Below, piece by piece: positions 15,216 to 23,900 of a DNA stretch of 41,979 nucleotides. Position 1 is the first letter of the stretch. Every line of letters starts with the position of its first letter. The position numbers and the translations under genes were made by a program. This stretch comes from Gemmatimonadaceae bacterium (GTDB lineage Bacteria; Gemmatimonadota; Gemmatimonadetes; Gemmatimonadales; Gemmatimonadaceae). The notes under the pieces were generated by a model. That model was not told the origin of the DNA, made no database searches, and saw only the letters and a list, made by a program, of their open reading frames with translations. Location of the stretch: contig JANWIF010000130.1 of NCBI GenBank assembly GCA_025450035.1, positions 1-41,979 of the forward strand. The letters are read 5' to 3'.

Positions 15216-16220
15216 GTGGGCGCATTCGCTACTCCAGACGCAGAGCCTCCTATGGAAGCGCTGATTCTCGAATCCACTGTGCGGGCTCCGAGGCTGACGC
15301 CGCCATTCGAGCGCGCGACGTTCGACATGGAGCGCGAGCTCGTGGCCCGTGAGCTGACGCGACAGTTCCAGGTGGTGCGTCCGCTGGGACGCGGCGGCAT
15401 GGGGGCGGTTTACCTGGCCCGCGACGTCGCCTTGCACCGGTACGCCGCCCTCAAGGTGCTCCGCCACGACTTGCGCGGGCGCGAAGACGCGCGCGAACGC
15501 TTTCGCGCCGAAGCGCGGCTTTCGGCCCAATTGGAACACCCGGGCATCGTTCCACTGTATGCGTTCGGCGAAACCGCGCGCCTCATGTACATGGCCATGC
15601 GCTACGTTCCCGGCGAATCGTTAGGCGAACGCTTGCGCCGTGAGGAACGGATCTCCGCCCAGGAGACGCGCCGCGTCCTCGTCCATCTCGCGCGCGCGTT
15701 GGACTACGCGCATGGCCAGGGTGTGGTGCACCGGGATCTCAAGCCGGAAAACGTCCTCCTCGACCGCGAAACCGGCCGCGTGCTGCTCGCCGACTTCAGC
15801 GTCGCCCGCCGCCGCTCCTGGGATCCGAGTCCGGCGGAGCTGCGCCGCGCCTTCGGCACGCCGCATTTCATGTCCCCAGAGCAGGCAGTGGGCGACGCAA
15901 ACCTCGATGGCCGCAGCGATCTCTACGGCCTCGGCGTGCTTGGCTACCTCATGCTCGCCGGCCAGCTGCCGTTCAACGGCGCCTCGTTCGAGGAGATCAG
16001 CGCCAAGCACATCTTCTCGCCCCTACCGCCGCTCGCGCCGCTCGCGCCGCATGCGCCGCGCGACCTGGTGCGCGCCATCGAGCGGTGCATGGCAAAGGAG
16101 CTCGAACGGCGGTGGCAGCACGGACGTCAGTTGGCTGCCGCGCTCGACCGCACCGCCGACTGGTTCGGCGTTCGCGGCATGTTTCGCCGGTTCACGAGCC
16201 GCCGCGTGCCGCTCGCGTAA
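15216..16220 (+). CDS. Soluble Ser/Thr protein kinase (PknB-like) with DFS in place of DFG
   Basis: About 334-aa Hanks-type kinase. Visible subdomains: GRGGMGAVY glycine loop, AALKVL lysine, HRDLKPEN catalytic loop (Asp174), ADFSVAR at the metal-binding position (residues 193-195 are DFS), MSPEQ in place of APE, and DLYGLGVLGYLMLAG. Only a short tail follows the kinase core, with no membrane helix or PASTA repeats, so it appears cytosolic. A short proline-rich PLAPLAPHAP stretch lies near residue 275. GTG 15216 follows GGAG (15207-15210) with a 5-nt spacer; ATG 15252 is the main alternative. The end overlaps the convergent Sua5-type gene by 29 bp. The substrate is unknown. Confidence 0.85.
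   Translation: MGAFATPDAEPPMEALILESTVRAPRLTPPFERATFDMERELVARELTRQFQVVRPLGRGGMGAVYLARDVALHRYAALKVLRHDLRGREDARERFRAEARLSAQLEHPGIVPLYAFGETARLMYMAMRYVPGESLGERLRREERISAQETRRVLVHLARALDYAHGQGVVHRDLKPENVLLDRETGRVLLADFSVARRRSWDPSPAELRRAFGTPHFMSPEQAVGDANLDGRSDLYGLGVLGYLMLAGQLPFNGASFEEISAKHIFSPLPPLAPLAPHAPRDLVRAIERCMAKELERRWQHGRQLAAALDRTADWFGVRGMFRRFTSRRVPLA
16031..16057 (+). repeat. Three 9-bp direct repeats in the kinase gene
   Basis: Two exact copies of GCTCGCGCC and a third differing copy (GCATGCGCC) run in tandem in frame, giving the PLAPLAPHAP stretch. This is short enough to be ordinary replication-slippage expansion in coding DNA. Confidence 0.6.
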
Positions 16221-17259
16221 GGCGATCGCGAATGCCGGTCCAGGCCGGCGTGTCAGGCGTCAACTCGATCAGCACCAGGTCACACCCGCGCTCGTCAAGC
16301 GTGTGCAGCGCGGCGTACAGCGCGCGCGCGTACAGCGCCGGATCGTCGGGCATCGCGATCCGGTGTCGTACCGTGCTGTCGATATCCGATAAGAGGAGCG
16401 CACCAACCGTCCCGCCGGCCGCATCGCGCACCCGCCCCAAGCGCGCCGCCTCATCGCGTGTGGACGCATCGAACAGATACACCTGCGCCTGCGGGGCATA
16501 GTGCCGCTCCCTCATCCCCGGCGACCGGCGCGGTGCTGTGTCATCGCCGCTGGGTCCGCCCGCAATCGCGCCTAACGGACCGATCACTGCCGCCAGCGCC
16601 GGCGCGGAAATCGTTCCCGGGCGCAACACCACGGGCAACGGCCCACGCAGATCCACCACCGTCGACTCGATACCCACCGGCGTCGGCCCGGCATCCACAA
16701 TGAGATCTACCCGTCCGCCGAGCGCGCGCGCCACGTGCTCGGCGCGGGTCGGCGACAACTCCGTAAACCGGTTCGCGCTCGGCGCCGCGATGGGGACGCC
16801 GGCCGCTGCGAGAATCGCCCGCGCCACCGGATGCGACGGCACCCGCACAGCCACCGTGTCCAATCCCGCAGTGACGATCTCCGGGATGTCGCCGTGCTTG
16901 GGCAGGACCAGCGTGAGCGGACCTGGCCAGAAAGCCGCGGCAAGTCGTTGGGCCGTCTCCGGCCATTCCGCCGTCACCGCGCGTGCAGCCTCGGTGTCGA
17001 GCACATGTACGATCAATGGGTCGGACGTCGGCCGCTCCTTCGCTGCGAATATCTTTCGCACGGCGTCCGGATCGCGCGCGTTGGCGCCCAAGCCGTACAC
17101 GGTCTCCGTTGGGAATGCCACCAGACCGCCGCGGCGCAGGATGTCGGCCGCACGGCCAACGACGCTGGGGTCAGGGCGCTCGGGGTCTACGCGCACGAGA
17201 GAAGTTTGCTTGGCGGTCACGCGGTTATAATGTAATTCGTATCGCGCACGCATCCGCAT
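16192..17259 (-). CDS. tsaC: L-threonylcarbamoyladenylate synthase (Sua5/YrdC type)
   Basis: Makes threonylcarbamoyl-AMP from Thr, bicarbonate and ATP, the first step of t6A37 tRNA modification. About 355 aa, the length of two-domain Sua5 rather than the short TsaC: an N-terminal YrdC domain (GGLVAFPTETVYGLGANA, KIFAAKERP, FWPGPLTLVLP, PSANRFTELSPT, GIESTVVDL) is joined through SPGMRERHYAP to the C-terminal Sua5 domain. ATG 17259 is preceded by GAGGG with a 7-nt spacer. The AT-rich patch at 17224-17240 makes residues 7-13 look poorly coding, so an internal GTG at 17220 is possible. Its stop lies within the opposing kinase gene. Confidence 0.9.
   Translation of the reverse strand: MRMRARYELHYNRVTAKQTSLVRVDPERPDPSVVGRAADILRRGGLVAFPTETVYGLGANARDPDAVRKIFAAKERPTSDPLIVHVLDTEAARAVTAEWPETAQRLAAAFWPGPLTLVLPKHGDIPEIVTAGLDTVAVRVPSHPVARAILAAAGVPIAAPSANRFTELSPTRAEHVARALGGRVDLIVDAGPTPVGIESTVVDLRGPLPVVLRPGTISAPALAAVIGPLGAIAGGPSGDDTAPRRSPGMRERHYAPQAQVYLFDASTRDEAARLGRVRDAAGGTVGALLLSDIDSTVRHRIAMPDDPALYARALYAALHTLDERGCDLVLIELTPDTPAWTGIRDRLTRAARGGS
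17205..17231 (+). promoter_or_regulatory. Candidate promoter for the HEIAH lipoprotein and RDD-SpoIIM genes
   Basis: A perfect TATAAT (17226-17231) in an otherwise GC-rich stretch, with a poor -35 (TTTGCT at 17205-17210, 15-bp spacing). It lies about 135 bp upstream of the plus-strand lipoprotein gene and inside the first codons of the opposing Sua5-type gene. The -10 match is exact; the assignment to the downstream genes is inferred. Confidence 0.35.
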
Positions 17260-17364
17260 GACGACGCCCTCGCTCGCTCGTCTCCCCTCCAGAGCGCCGC
17301 ACGCGGCGCCGCTTGCTGTCACGCCCGGCAACTCTGCGGGCCCTCGTGGGTACTCGCTGTCACC

Positions 17365-19641
17365 ATGCCCTCCCGTCGCTCTCGTTCAGCCCTGCTTCTC
17401 GGGACGTTCATTGTCCTCGCCAGCTCGTGCGAGCGCATGGCCGTCGGTCCGCAGATCGCCGGCCAACTGCGCACGGGACGCGAGTACGCCAGACGACTCG
17501 TCGAGCACGCTCCCTCCCAACTGCGGACGCCTGCCGATACTGAACAGGCGATCGCACTCGGTTATCTCGAACGACACCGTATGGGGGTGGGCGGCCCCTT
17601 CCGCCTCATCGACTACGCGCTCGCCGATCCTCGCCTCCGTTACGCAACGCGTGACTCCCTTGCCTGGGCACTGCTCGCTCGCACCCTCGACGCCGAGCAC
17701 AGTTGGCCCGATGCAACGGTCCTCGATTCATTAGCTGACAGCACTTCACTCATTGCCGCGCCCGATGCCCAAACGCAACTCGCTCTCATCGAGAACGCAG
17801 TGCGCGACACCCGTGACCCCCGCGCCGGCGAACTGGCCGTGCGCCTCGCCTATACACTCGTCGCGGCTGAACATCGGCTCAGCCCACGCGCGCCGGTCAT
17901 TGCCGCCCAGGTAGCCGCGCTCGAGCGCGACCGCGATCTTGCCAAGCGCGATGTGGATGACTTGCTGCGGGCGGCCTGGCACGACGACGCGGATCCGTTG
18001 TCGCTTGTTCCCATCTGGCGTCGACAACATCGTTTTCGCGTCGAACGCCCGCTCATCGAGCCGCTGCCGGCCGGTGTCGAGCTCGAGGCGATGGAGCTTG
18101 CGCCGCGTTTGCAGCAAGAGTTGAGCGATGCGTCCACCGGGCGCCTCGACCGACCCGCCAATGCCGCGCCGTCTCTCCTCGGCGCAGCCGCAGCGCCATT
18201 CGCGCGCCTTGCCTCGAACGGCACCATGCCGCCGCAGACGCCGGTTGTCGTCGCGCTCCTGGCGCAGCGTGGCGCGCTGTTCCGGCTGCCGCCCGGCGAC
18301 CCGGATGCGCGTTGGGCGCGCGCGCGATTCTTCCGGCATGCGCATGACGAGGAGGCGTTGGTGGCCGAGCATGCGCTCGTCGAAAAAAGCGCACCGGGGA
18401 TCGCGGTGGAGCGCGCCGCACTCGCCGCCGCCGTCGCCATGCGTGCGTACGCGCAGGAGTCCCCGTGGTTCCCCGGCGACCGTACGCCCTTGGACCCCGT
18501 CATCGCGAGCCGGTACGGCCTAACCGCCGTGACGTTCGACGCCAGCGTGCCGGCCGCGTGGCGTCCGTACTATCGTGAGATGTTGAGTTCGGCTGTCGAG
18601 GACCTGGGCCGCGTGCTCCCGTCGCTCGACCTCACCGGGCTTCGCGTGCACATTGGCGCGAATCCAATGCGCGGCGTAGCGCTTGCGCTTCACGATCCCA
18701 CGAGACGGATTATTTATCTTCCTGCGGCCACCAGCGCCGGCGCCATCGCGCACGAGATCGCCCACGACCTGGATTGGCAGGCGGCGGAGACCCGATACGC
18801 CGTGCGCGGCGACTACGCGACCGATCGCGCCGTGCGGGACGCACGGGGCGGCCCGCTGGCGGCGTCGCTCCGCGGCCTAACGGAGGCATCGCTCAGCGCC
18901 GCCGACCGCGGCGCGCCCACGGCGCTCAGCATGCGCCCAACCGAGGTGTTTGCCCGCAGCGTCGACTGGTTCGTCGCCGTCTCGCTCGCCCACGACGGGC
19001 GCATGAACGGCTATCTGTCGTCGGTGGAGGATGACCTGCTCACTGGCTATGTCACCGTCACGCCCCCCGATGTCACCGGTGCCGCGGGCTCGGCGCTCGT
19101 GAACGTGCTCGACGACGTCGCGCCGCCGTCTCGCGCCGTGCGCGACTGGTACCTCACGCGCTATGGGCCGGGGCGCGTCCTCTCGCCCTACGATCTCGTG
19201 CGCCGGGTGCTCGAGGCGCCGATCAGTTCGCCGGCCGCCGACAGCAGCGCGTCGCTCGCCGCACTTGTCGCACCCGTGGAGCGTGTGCGCGACGCCGTCC
19301 TCGCGATCGTCGATGACGGGCGCTGCGGTGATGTTCGCCGCGACGAGAACGCGCGGCTCACCGCCGCCCGGCGCCGCATGGTCGAATTGGCCGCCCGCGC
19401 CCGGGCAGCCGGTATCATGCACGCGCGCGGCAGCGCCCTGGCCGCCCTGGATGCCTGGCGATGGTCCGCATTGGCGCCGTACGCCGCCACCCGTCCCGCC
19501 GCGATCGCCGGCGTGTTAGGCGGTTCGGTGGAAAATGCGCTTGCGAACCGGACGCATCCGCTCGATCTTCTCAGGCGAGACAGCGAGCCGGCCCTCGGCC
19601 TCACGGCGTGTACCGGCAAATCCTCCGATAGCGCGCGTTAG
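17365..19641 (+). CDS. Putative zinc-metalloprotease lipoprotein with HEIAH motif, family not recognised
   Basis: 758-aa predicted lipoprotein (MPSRRSRSALLLGTFIVLASSC, Cys22). A long alpha-helical, Ala/Arg-rich N-terminal half (about 30-400) has the feel of helical repeats. From about residue 410 a compact domain carries AGAIAHEIAHDLDW (His463, Glu464, His467), the HExxH zinc signature, and 60 residues later RPTEVFARSVDWF with Glu527 well placed as a third ligand, as in gluzincin-type peptidases with a PxExFA element. The C-terminal 150 residues are of unknown fold. ATG 17365 begins the signal sequence. It lies 22 bp upstream of the RDD-SpoIIM gene, so the two are probably co-transcribed. Protease activity is inferred from motif alone. 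Confidence 0.72.
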   Translation: MPSRRSRSALLLGTFIVLASSCERMAVGPQIAGQLRTGREYARRLVEHAPSQLRTPADTEQAIALGYLERHRMGVGGPFRLIDYALADPRLRYATRDSLAWALLARTLDAEHSWPDATVLDSLADSTSLIAAPDAQTQLALIENAVRDTRDPRAGELAVRLAYTLVAAEHRLSPRAPVIAAQVAALERDRDLAKRDVDDLLRAAWHDDADPLSLVPIWRRQHRFRVERPLIEPLPAGVELEAMELAPRLQQELSDASTGRLDRPANAAPSLLGAAAAPFARLASNGTMPPQTPVVVALLAQRGALFRLPPGDPDARWARARFFRHAHDEEALVAEHALVEKSAPGIAVERAALAAAVAMRAYAQESPWFPGDRTPLDPVIASRYGLTAVTFDASVPAAWRPYYREMLSSAVEDLGRVLPSLDLTGLRVHIGANPMRGVALALHDPTRRIIYLPAATSAGAIAHEIAHDLDWQAAETRYAVRGDYATDRAVRDARGGPLAASLRGLTEASLSAADRGAPTALSMRPTEVFARSVDWFVAVSLAHDGRMNGYLSSVEDDLLTGYVTVTPPDVTGAAGSALVNVLDDVAPPSRAVRDWYLTRYGPGRVLSPYDLVRRVLEAPISSPAADSSASLAALVAPVERVRDAVLAIVDDGRCGDVRRDENARLTAARRRMVELAARARAAGIMHARGSALAALDAWRWSALAPYAATRPAAIAGVLGGSVENALANRTHPLDLLRRDSEPALGLTACTGKSSDSAR

Positions 19642-19663
19642 CATCGCCCTTCCGTCCCGGTAC

Positions 19664-21556
19664 ATGGCCGCCGCCTATCCCCCCCCCATCGCATCGACCA
19701 GCACCGCGCAGCTCGAGCAGCACATCGACGTCGAGACCCCGGAGCAGGTGGTGCTGTCCTACACCGTGGCTGGTGTCGGCTCGCGCGCTGCGGCGGCCAT
19801 CATCGACGCGCTCGTCATCTCGGCCTTCATCCTCAGCTTGTACTTGCTGCTGCTCCTGCTGGCGTGGGTCGGGTCGGAGCCGGGGTCGAAGACTACGCCA
19901 AACGACGTAGCCGACTCCTGGGTGATGGCCGTCCTGTCGCTTTTTGTATTCGCCGTGCAGTGGGGATACTACGTGTTGTTCGAGGCCATCTGGGACGGGC
20001 AGACGCCTGGCAAGCGCAAGCTCCACATTCGCGTGGTGCAGGATGGCGGCTATTCAGTGTCCTTTGGCGCATCGGCCGTCCGGAATGTCGTTCGCGTCAT
20101 CGATATGCAGCCCGGCCTGTTCTACGCGGTGGGCATCATCAGCGCGGTGCTCTCCAAGTCCGGCAAGCGATTGGGTGACATGATCGCGGGGACGTTCGTG
20201 GTGCAGGAACGGATCGATCAGGTGCTCCCGACCGTGCGGACGGCGGCCGAGCGCAACGATGCCGCTGATGTGGCTGCCCCTGCGACGGCCGCGCTCACCG
20301 CGGACGAGTACGATCTGCTCGGGCGATTCCTCGCTCGTCGCGCCGCGCTCGACGCCGACCGCCGTGCGCGGCTCACGGAGCAGCTCATCGAGCGATTCCA
20401 CGCCTTTTTGCCTAACGAAGGCAGCTCGCCCGTGTCGAGACTGGTCCGGCTCTATGACGCCGAACGGATCGCGCGCGGCCGCGGCGTCGCTGCTCGTGGC
20501 GCCACCGGCGCGGCACGCGAGCACCACGCACTCGTCGCGCAATCCACCGGCCGATGGAGCAGTTTTGCGGCTGTGCTCTCGCGCGCGCAGAAGCGCGGAC
20601 TCAGCCAGCTGTCTGAGGACGAGGTGAGCGATTTTGTGGCCCAGTACCGCGACGTCGCCACCGACCTCGCGCGTCTCAAGACCGCGTCGCGCGGACGCGA
20701 TTCGGATGCGCTGTTCTATCTGAGTCGCCTCGTTGCGGGCGGGCATAACCTGCTGTACCGGCAAAAGCGCCTAACCGGCCGCGCCACTGTGCGCTTCGTG
20801 GCCGTCAACGTTCCTCGGGAAATCCGGCGCTCGTGGGTGTACGTGGTCGCCGCCGCGGCCTGTCTGTTCGTGCCGGTCGGAATCACCTATCGTGCCGTCA
20901 CGCGCGATCCCGCATTGGCGGAATCGCTCCTGCCGCCAGGCATGATCGACCGCGCCAACGAAGGCGCCGCCCGCGCGCGCAGTGGCAATCGCACGTACGT
21001 CGAGATCAAGGACTTCATGCGGCCCCTCGCCGCATCCGGCATCATCCGCAACAACGTGACCGTGACCTACGTTGTCTTCGCGTTTGGCATCACGGCCGGC
21101 ATCGGCACGGTCTCTATGCTTGTATTCAACGGCATCTCCATCGGTGCCGCGTTGGGCCTGTACGCGAACAAGGGCATTGTCGGGCAGATTGGCGAGTTCG
21201 TGCTCGCCCACAGCGTGTTCGAGCTGAGTGCGATCTGCATTGCCGGCGGCGGCGGGCTCCTGCTCGCCAGCGCGCTGCTCCTGCCCGGAGCGCTCACACG
21301 GCGTGAAGCGTTGGTCATCAAGGGACGCCGCGCCATCCGGCTCATCGCCGCTTCGACGCTGCTCCTCATCGTTGCCGGAACGATCGAAGGCCTCATTTCG
21401 CCACGCACGGACATTTCCGTGTCCACGAAGCTCGCGATCGCCGCGTCGTGCGCCGTGGTACTGCTCGCGTACGTGCTGCTCGGCGGGCGGTGGATGACCG
21501 AAGCGTCGGGCGAGGAGTTCGCCTACAGCGACGAGCGCGCCTTGAGTTCCAGATAG
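19664..21556 (+). CDS. RDD domain-SpoIIM domain fusion membrane protein
   Basis: About 630 aa. The N-terminal half is an RDD membrane domain (GVGSRAAAAIIDALVISAFILSL, then WDGQTPGKRKLHIRVV and KRLGDMIAGTFVV), followed by a helical linker (ADEYDLLGRFLARRAALD). The C-terminal half is a full SpoIIM/DUF95 domain with its soluble start (WSSFAAVLSRAQKRG, FLSRLVAG-like region) and membrane part (NVTVTYVVFAFGITAGIG, NGISIGAALGLY, AHSVFELSAICIAGGGGLLL). In many bacteria these are two separate genes next to MoxR/DUF58 genes. ATG 19664 is chosen; a C9 tract falls in codons 6-8. The 3' end overlaps the opposing DUF58 gene by 34 bp. Probable role is envelope assembly or proteolysis control with the MoxR cluster; in a non-sporulating phylum it is unlikely to act in sporulation. 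Confidence 0.85.
   Translation: MAAAYPPPIASTSTAQLEQHIDVETPEQVVLSYTVAGVGSRAAAAIIDALVISAFILSLYLLLLLLAWVGSEPGSKTTPNDVADSWVMAVLSLFVFAVQWGYYVLFEAIWDGQTPGKRKLHIRVVQDGGYSVSFGASAVRNVVRVIDMQPGLFYAVGIISAVLSKSGKRLGDMIAGTFVVQERIDQVLPTVRTAAERNDAADVAAPATAALTADEYDLLGRFLARRAALDADRRARLTEQLIERFHAFLPNEGSSPVSRLVRLYDAERIARGRGVAARGATGAAREHHALVAQSTGRWSSFAAVLSRAQKRGLSQLSEDEVSDFVAQYRDVATDLARLKTASRGRDSDALFYLSRLVAGGHNLLYRQKRLTGRATVRFVAVNVPREIRRSWVYVVAAAACLFVPVGITYRAVTRDPALAESLLPPGMIDRANEGAARARSGNRTYVEIKDFMRPLAASGIIRNNVTVTYVVFAFGITAGIGTVSMLVFNGISIGAALGLYANKGIVGQIGEFVLAHSVFELSAICIAGGGGLLLASALLLPGALTRREALVIKGRRAIRLIAASTLLLIVAGTIEGLISPRTDISVSTKLAIAASCAVVLLAYVLLGGRWMTEASGEEFAYSDERALSSR
19679..19687. repeat. C9 homopolymer at codons 6-8 of the RDD-SpoIIM gene
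   Basis: Nine consecutive C encode the Pro-Pro-Pro of MAAAYPPPIAS just after the start codon. A one-base length change would abolish the protein almost at its start. Confidence 0.85.
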
Positions 21557-22944
21557 CGATTGATCACCGCCGCGGTCATCGCGTGCGGCGACACGTCCAC
21601 CACCGACACGCCCGCGCGCCGCATGCGCGCCAGTGCAGCCTCGCGCGCCGTAACCAGTTCTTCGGCCGCCGCCGCCTCGTACAGCCGCCTCGTCGAGGCG
21701 TCGCGCCGCGGCGTCGCCGCCTTGAGCAGCCGGTCGTTGCGCAGCGCCACCACCACGACCACGTGCCGCGCGGCGCCGCGCGCCGTGAGCGCGATGAGCG
21801 CCTGCGAGGCGCGAACGTCGATGACGTCGGTGAACAGCACGATCAACGACCGCTTGCGTTGTCGTTCGCCTAACGCACGAAATGCCGCCGCATAGTCGGG
21901 TTCCGTCATTGTCGCCACCGTCGGCACCATGACGCGGGTGAGCCGCTCCAATGCCGCCCGCCCGCGCGTCGGCGGCGCCCACCCACGGATCTCATCGTCG
22001 AATATCAGCGCTCCCACCTGATCGCGGGACTGAATCGCCACGTCGGCCAGCAGCAGTGCCGATGACAGCGCGTACTCGTACCGCGGGATCGCATCCTCCA
22101 GCTGCGTCATCATGCGTCCTGCGTCGAGGGCCAGCAGCACCGTCTGCCCCTGCTCCACGGTATACTCGCGCGTGATCAGCTGGTCGCGACGCGCCGTCGC
22201 CTTCCAGTCTATCAGCCGCGGGTCATCTCCCACCACGTACTCCCGGAGCCCCGCGAACGATCCCCCATCTCCGCGCCGCCGGAGGGCGCGCACCCCCACG
22301 TCGTGTAGCCGGTGGTGCAGCGAGAGCAACCGGTAGCGGCGCACTCCCGCCATCGACGGCACCACCGCCACCGCATCGCCCGTCGTCCAGCGCAGCGCCC
22401 GGCGCACCAATCCCAACCGGCCGTCCACCCGCAGCACCATTGGGCCTAACAGCCAGGCGCCGCGCTCGCGCCCGGTCAAGGTCACGGGCAGCGTGCAGGG
22501 GCGGTTCGACGACGCCTCCTGCGGGTTGCTCCATGCCCGGCCTACCGATACGCCGCGGGGCAGGGCATCGTGCAGCGTGAACCGCAGCGTGCGCCTGCTG
22601 ACGGTGCGCACCGCGTAGTGTGCGTCCACCGTGTCGCCTAACCCAAGCCGCTCGGGAAACGCCCGCTCGACCGCCACCTGCCAGTGCGCCGGCGTCGTCA
22701 GGGCGTCGGCGAGCGCCGCAACCGCGATCAGCACGGTCAGGAGCGTTGCCAGCGTCGCGCCGACGGTCGACGCCGAGGCCAGCCACACCGGCGCCGCCAC
22801 GGCGACCAGCAGCGCCAACCGCCGCGATGGCACAAGGGCGACGAAGGCACGCCCCAGCGGCGCCACCGCGCGGCGCCACCGCGCACCGGCTGCCGGGCCG
22901 CCGACCGCGCCGCCAGCCCGGCCGTTGATCTCCACCGCGTTCAC
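21523..22944 (-). CDS. DUF58 domain protein (vWA-like, MoxR partner)
   Basis: 473-aa protein with two N-terminal hydrophobic helices (LALLVAVAAPVWLASAS; ATLATLLTVLIAVAAL) and a DUF58 signature near the middle (GGSFAGLREYVVGDDPRLIDWKATAR, kept here in shortened form as GDDPRLIDW), followed by a vWA-like segment (LLALDAGRMM). DUF58 proteins are usually encoded beside MoxR ATPases and are thought to act with them as chaperone or adaptor at the membrane. GTG 22944 overlaps the MoxR stop by 4 bp (GTGA), so it is the last gene of the minus-strand operon. Its end overlaps the RDD-SpoIIM gene by 34 bp. Confidence 0.87.
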   Translation of the reverse strand: MNAVEINGRAGGAVGGPAAGARWRRAVAPLGRAFVALVPSRRLALLVAVAAPVWLASASTVGATLATLLTVLIAVAALADALTTPAHWQVAVERAFPERLGLGDTVDAHYAVRTVSRRTLRFTLHDALPRGVSVGRAWSNPQEASSNRPCTLPVTLTGRERGAWLLGPMVLRVDGRLGLVRRALRWTTGDAVAVVPSMAGVRRYRLLSLHHRLHDVGVRALRRRGDGGSFAGLREYVVGDDPRLIDWKATARRDQLITREYTVEQGQTVLLALDAGRMMTQLEDAIPRYEYALSSALLLADVAIQSRDQVGALIFDDEIRGWAPPTRGRAALERLTRVMVPTVATMTEPDYAAAFRALGERQRKRSLIVLFTDVIDVRASQALIALTARGAARHVVVVVALRNDRLLKAATPRRDASTRRLYEAAAAEELVTAREAALARMRRAGVSVVDVSPHAMTAAVINRYLELKARSSL

Positions 22945-23900
22945 TGTGGCGCGGTGACCCGGGTCAGCACCGTCTGTAGCACGTCATCACTCGATCGTCC
23001 CTCGACCTCGACCTCCGGCGCCACGACCACGCGGTGCCGCAGCACCGGGAACGCGAGCCCCTTCACGTCGTCGGGCGTCACGAAGTCGCGGCCGGCCAAC
23101 AGCGCCGCGGCGCGCGAGACGCGAAACAACGCCACCATGGCGCGCGGCGATCCGCCTAACGTCAACGCCGTATCCTCCCGCGTCGCCCGCACGATCGCGG
23201 CGATGTACTCGCGCACCTCGGGTGCGACTTTCACGCCGTCCGCCGCCGCCCGCAGCTCCCGGCATGTCGCCGCGTCCAGCACCGGTTCAGGACACGCATC
23301 CGACAGGCGCTCGGCGTCGAACCCCGCCGCATAGTGCTCGAGCATCGTCAGCTCGGCCTCCAGTGCAGGGTACGCCACTTTGATCTTGAGCAGAAATCGA
23401 TCGAGTTGGGCCTCGGGCAGCGGATAGGTCCCCTCGTACTCCACCGGGTTCTGCGTCGCGAACACCGTGAACAGGTCGCCTAACGGGCGAGCCACACCAT
23501 CCACGGTCACCTGGCGCTCCTGCATCGCTTCGAGCAGCGCCGCCTGCGTCTTCGCCGGCGCGCGATTGATCTCATCGGCAAGCAGGAGATCGGTGAACAC
23601 CGGGCCTTCGCGAAATTCGCTCGACCGGCCCGCGTCCCGCAGCACCGTGATCCCCGTGATGTCCGACGGCATGAGATCGGGCGTGAACTGGATACGCCCG
23701 AATCGCGCGTTGAGGGCGCCAGACAACGCGCGCACCAGCAGCGTCTTCGCCGTCCCCGGCACGCCCTCCAGCAGCGCGTGCCCCCGCGCCAGAAAGGCGA
23801 CCAGCACCTCGTCGATCACGGCGTCCTGCCCTACAACGCGTTGGGCAACAGCGGCGCGCACCTGCTGCATGCGCTCGGCGACCTGTTCGGCTGTCATCAC
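22941..23900 (-). CDS. MoxR family AAA+ ATPase
   Basis: 319-aa AAA+ ATPase with Walker A GVPGTAKT, Walker B LLADEINRAPAKTQ, sensor-like FTVFATQNPVEYEGTYPLPEAQLDRFL and the C-terminal GASPRA-like GGSPRAMVALF segment: a typical complete MoxR. MoxR ATPases act as chaperones with vWA/DUF58 partners. GTG 23900 gives a 4-bp GTGA overlap with the upstream DUF4350 stop; ATG 23897 is the next codon and equally possible. Middle member of the operon 27.5-21.5 kb. Confidence 0.93.
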   Translation of the reverse strand: MMTAEQVAERMQQVRAAVAQRVVGQDAVIDEVLVAFLARGHALLEGVPGTAKTLLVRALSGALNARFGRIQFTPDLMPSDITGITVLRDAGRSSEFREGPVFTDLLLADEINRAPAKTQAALLEAMQERQVTVDGVARPLGDLFTVFATQNPVEYEGTYPLPEAQLDRFLLKIKVAYPALEAELTMLEHYAAGFDAERLSDACPEPVLDAATCRELRAAADGVKVAPEVREYIAAIVRATREDTALTLGGSPRAMVALFRVSRAAALLAGRDFVTPDDVKGLAFPVLRHRVVVAPEVEVEGRSSDDVLQTVLTRVTAPQ

